64,000 nucleotides of DNA from Microcebus murinus (lineage: Eukaryota > Chordata > Mammalia > Primates > Cheirogaleidae), in assembly GCF_040939455.1 (NCBI RefSeq), contig NC_134106.1, positions 71,526,001 through 71,590,000 on the forward strand, given 5' to 3'. The notes under the pieces are model-generated. The model made no database searches. It was not told the DNA's origin and worked only from the letters and a program-made list of their open reading frames with translations. The position numbers and the translations under genes are program-made. The number at the start of each line of letters is the position of its first letter. Positions within the stretch are counted from its first letter, which is position 1. Positions 61,311-64,000 of this stretch are shown in pieces.

Positions 61311-61635
61311 AGACAGAGTCTCGCTTTGTTGCCCAGGCTAGAGTGGGTGCCGTGGCATCAGCCTAGCTCACAGCAACCTCAAACTCCTGGCTCAAGCAAT
61401 CCTCCTGCCTCAGCCTCCCAAGTAGCTGGGACTACAGGCATTCGACACCATGCCCGGCTAATTTTTTTTTTTTGTATATATATATATTAGTTGGCCAATT
61501 AATTTCTTTCTATTTATAGTAGAGACGGGGTCTCGCTCTTGCTCAGGCTGGTTTCGAACTCCTGACCTCGAGCAATCCGCCCGCCTCGGCCTCCCAGAGA
61601 GCTAGGATTACAGGCGTGAGCCACCGCGCCCGGCC
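61268..61635 (-). mobile_element. Young strepsirrhine Alu with a very long poly-T
   Basis: About 42 T at the left end are followed by a full dimer ending CACCGCGCCCGGCC. CCTCTGCTTCT is on both sides. It carries CCCAGAGAGCTAGG, one step from the CCCAAGAGCTAGG form seen in POLR1A intron 3. Confidence 0.93.
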
Positions 61636-61775
61636 ATCCTCTCTGCTTCTTGAATATAATCAGCATCTGGTATGAGTCTGCATTCAAGTTCTAAGTTCTA
61701 AAGCTTGTCTTTTTCTAGTTTTACCCACTTTGTGGTGTAGGTATGTGCATTCAATAAGGACAGGTGTCAGAACCA

Positions 61776-61804
61776 GTGTTAGCTCATTAACAGTGAGCTA
61801 ACAC
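61776..61804. repeat. 11-bp perfect inverted repeat
   Basis: GTGTTAGCTCA and TGAGCTAACAC are separated by TTAACAG, in PTCD3 intron 7. Confidence 0.9.
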
Positions 61805-62709
61805 ACCAAGGGAAGGGATCATAGACAGTTTCATCGTAAAGCCACTAGCAATCGCCAAACACTCTGCTAAGGTATTTCACATACTCAGTTTAACTCTATA
61901 ATACTTTATAAGTTGGCATGTTTTATAGTAATCTTATAAAGGACACTATTAGGTAATTTTTCCAGGGTCTCACAACTCCGAGACTCTGAGACAGTATGAC
62001 CCAGTTGAGTTGTATTCCGTAGCCTGTACCCTCTTCGCTCTGCTGTGCTTCGTTTCTGGGCTTTTAAATTTCCTGATGGGCATTTTTATTTATCAGTGTG
62101 CATTATTTAGAAAGATATAGTTATTTTTCTTTTAAAATAGATTATATCTCATACTTTTTCTCCTTCCTGTGCTCTTTTTTCCCCCTTTTTAATGAGTATC
62201 AAAATGAGAACATAATGTTTTGTAAGACAATTTTTAAAAGGCTACTATAGTTAGGCAATTATGCTAATATTTTTAGGCAAGATTTTAGTGAAGGTCTGGA
62301 TCCAAATGAAATCATTCTACTTACGTTTGTCCAAATGGACCTGGGCCAAGGGAACTAAGTGGGGATATTTTACAGAGAGTTCAGTTTGACGGTGATAATT
62401 AAAAACCATGAGATAGTTTCTCTGAGGATATGATCACATAAATTAAGTGTTCACAGGGTCAGACTTCATCTTGTATTTTAATCTTCTGTGTCAAACCGCA
62501 CAGTTAATAGGGATTGTGTCCCTGTGTGCATCATTCCAGGTGTTCTATGTTGATGTTGAGTACATATTCCTCAATTGAAAAAGTGGTAGATGATACTAAG
62601 TATGTAATCATCAAAGCCACAGATAATAGAAAAAGCAAAGGATTTTACTCTAACAGGCTTTAGTTCTTGAGTGTTTCAAGGTTTCTTTTCTCCTTTCACT
62701 CACCCACAG

Positions 62710-62825
62710 GAACCACTGTGTCTCTTGAAACAATGAATAATCTCTTGGATTTATTGTGTTACTTTGGTGACCAAGAGCCCTCAACTAATTATCAGTTTCA
62801 GCAGACTGAACAGTCAGAAGAATTG
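62710..62825 (+). CDS. PTCD3: PTCD3 coding exon 8, last exon in the window
   Basis: The exon is 116 nt and encodes residues 180-218 ([39 protein letters not shown]). The acceptor is CCCACAG and the donor GTAACT. It ends in phase 0. The continuing family sequence (EEEN...) was not found before base 64000, so exon 9 lies outside. Confidence 0.95.
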
Positions 62826-63007
62826 GTAACTACTTTTGGCATTGTTTTTTTGTTTGTTTGTTTGTTTAAGTTTCTTTTAGAAGTAATACTTTGAAAATAA
62901 GATGGGTTCTTGTGCCATGTGTTAAGGCAGTAGTAAGAGATTTGTACTGAGATGTAGTGTGGTATGATAGCCTTGATAAAAATTTGGTGCAGAAGCAAGA
63001 GAAAGAT

Positions 63008-63328
63008 TTTTTTTTGAAACAGAGTCTTGCTCTGTTGCCCTGGCTTGAGTGCTGTGGTGTCACCCTAGCTCACAACAACTTCAAACTCCTGGGATCAAGC
63101 AATCCTTCTGCCTCAGCCTCCCAAGTAGCTGGGACTGCTGGCATGTGCCACCATGCCTGGTTAAGTTTTTATATATATTTTTAGTTGTCCAGCAATTTCT
63201 TTCTGTTTTTAGTAGAGATGGGGTCTCACTCTTGCTCAGGCTGGTCTTGAACTCCTGACCTTGAGCCATCCTCCCACCTCGGCCTCCCAGAGTGCTAGGT
63301 TTACAGGCGTGAGCCACCATACCTGGCC
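63008..63328 (-). mobile_element. Alu dimer, minus orientation
   Basis: A full dimer with a diverged linker is flanked by AGAGAAAGATTTTT on both sides. Confidence 0.92.
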
Positions 63329-63639
63329 AAGAGAAAGATTTTTAATAATTAAATTAACCCTAGTTTCTTTTAGGAAATATCTTGTCTTCACCTACCTCTT
63401 ATTCAGGAAATGCTTTGATTAGAAATGTTTGAGGCTGCCTCTCTGTCACTTACAGTGACAACATGATTTGTAATGGCCAGGGAACGACTCCATTGCCTGG
63501 GCCCCATCAAAAATTCATACATACGTAAGCAGAGAGGAGGGAGCATGCTAGGCTGGGGGAACAGAAAAGTGTTGTGCCAGGAATCACCTATAGGTTGAGT
63601 CATAGCCTCTCTCTCAACTGTAGAGTTTACTTCTTGAAG

Positions 63640-63990
63640 TAAGGTCCCAAGGAATCCTTTGCATCAGATGAATAGAAACAGAAAGAAGTATTTACACTTA
63701 TAAATGGCAAAAATATTGAAAACAGTCTAGATTTTCAATAGTAGATGATCAAATTATGGTAAAAGAGTGTCTTGTAGCTATTGAGTGCATTAGTGTAGAT
63801 GTATTTGGGTGTGCAAAGATTCAGCATATATAAGTGGGGAAAAGATTATACATTGATAAATATTTTTTGTTGTAAAAATGTGTTTTCATATGCGTAAGAA
63901 AATAACATTTTAAAAGTGTTTATCTCTAGGTAATGGGATTATTATGGGTGGTTTTTCTTTCTATCTTTTCTAATTTTTCTCCACTAAATT
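63640..63990 (+). mobile_element. Old L1 3'-end fragment
   Basis: GTAGATGATCAAATTATGGT and GTAATGGGATTATTATGGGT resemble old L1 ORF2 end sequence. It runs to the window edge. Confidence 0.5.
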
Positions 63991-64000
63991 TGGATTTTTT

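Larger units (their letters stand above)
60447..62709. other. PTCD3 intron 7: content
   Basis: It holds a MIR-like remnant near 60840-60920, a young Alu with a long poly-T, the 11-bp inverted repeat and a MIR-like remnant near 61860-62010. Confidence 0.5.
62826..64000. other. PTCD3 intron 8 (partial): content
   Basis: It holds a TTTG run, one Alu and an old L1 end. The stretch 63330-63640 shows nothing recognised. Confidence 0.55.

Overview
The window is nuclear DNA from a primate. It carries interrupted genes with GT-AG introns, about 25 Alu-type SINEs and many L1 fragments. The Alu dimers carry a linker reading AGAAAGAAATTAATTGGCCA after CTACTATAAAT, a form I associate with strepsirrhine Alus (lemurs, lorises). 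One piggyBac-like and one mariner-like miniature DNA transposon are also present. Young piggyBac and mariner elements are reported from mouse lemur, so a lemur, possibly Microcebus-like, is the best guess. The species assignment is inference.

Two genes lie head to head, as in human chromosome 2p11.2. On the minus strand, from 50749 down past position 1, is POLR1A, the largest subunit of RNA polymerase I. Nineteen coding exons (codons 1-911 of about 1,720) could be placed. All splice phases agree and there is no internal stop, so the gene looks intact. It includes three zinc-binding clusters and the catalytic [10 protein letters not shown] loop. On the plus strand, from 51222 past 64000, is PTCD3 (MRPS39), a pentatricopeptide protein of the mitochondrial small ribosomal subunit. 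Eight coding exons (codons 1-218 of about 690) are present, again in phase. Only 472 bp separate the two start codons. This interval and the two first introns hold ZNF143/THAP11-like, NRF1-like, CCAAT and YY1-like motifs, so it is read as a shared bidirectional promoter. The pairing joins cytosolic rRNA synthesis with mitochondrial translation.

Layout: 1-2390 POLR1A intron 19; 2391-7821 exons 19-15; 7822-14288 a repeat-dense intron (TIR transposon, three Alus, several L1 pieces); 14289-24414 exons 14-12 with a relatively repeat-poor, GC-richer intron 12; 24415-33259 exons 11-7 with an Alu cluster and a piggyBac MITE; 33260-37303 exons 6-4; 37304-45477 a large L1/Alu-filled intron and exons 3-2; 45478-50672 intron 1; 50673-51325 both first exons and the promoter; 51326-64000 PTCD3 exons 2-8 and introns.

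I found no new protein system. The unusual content is in mobile elements: a piggyBac-type MITE with TTAA ends, an 82-bp mariner MITE that forms a near-perfect hairpin in PTCD3 intron 3, a retroposed 5' tRNA half with direct repeats, a one-arm Alu inserted 31 bp from a splice donor, a nested L1-in-Alu insertion, and an inverted Alu pair 42 bp apart. Coordinates of exons were read base by base. Repeat boundaries are approximate unless target-site duplications are given.
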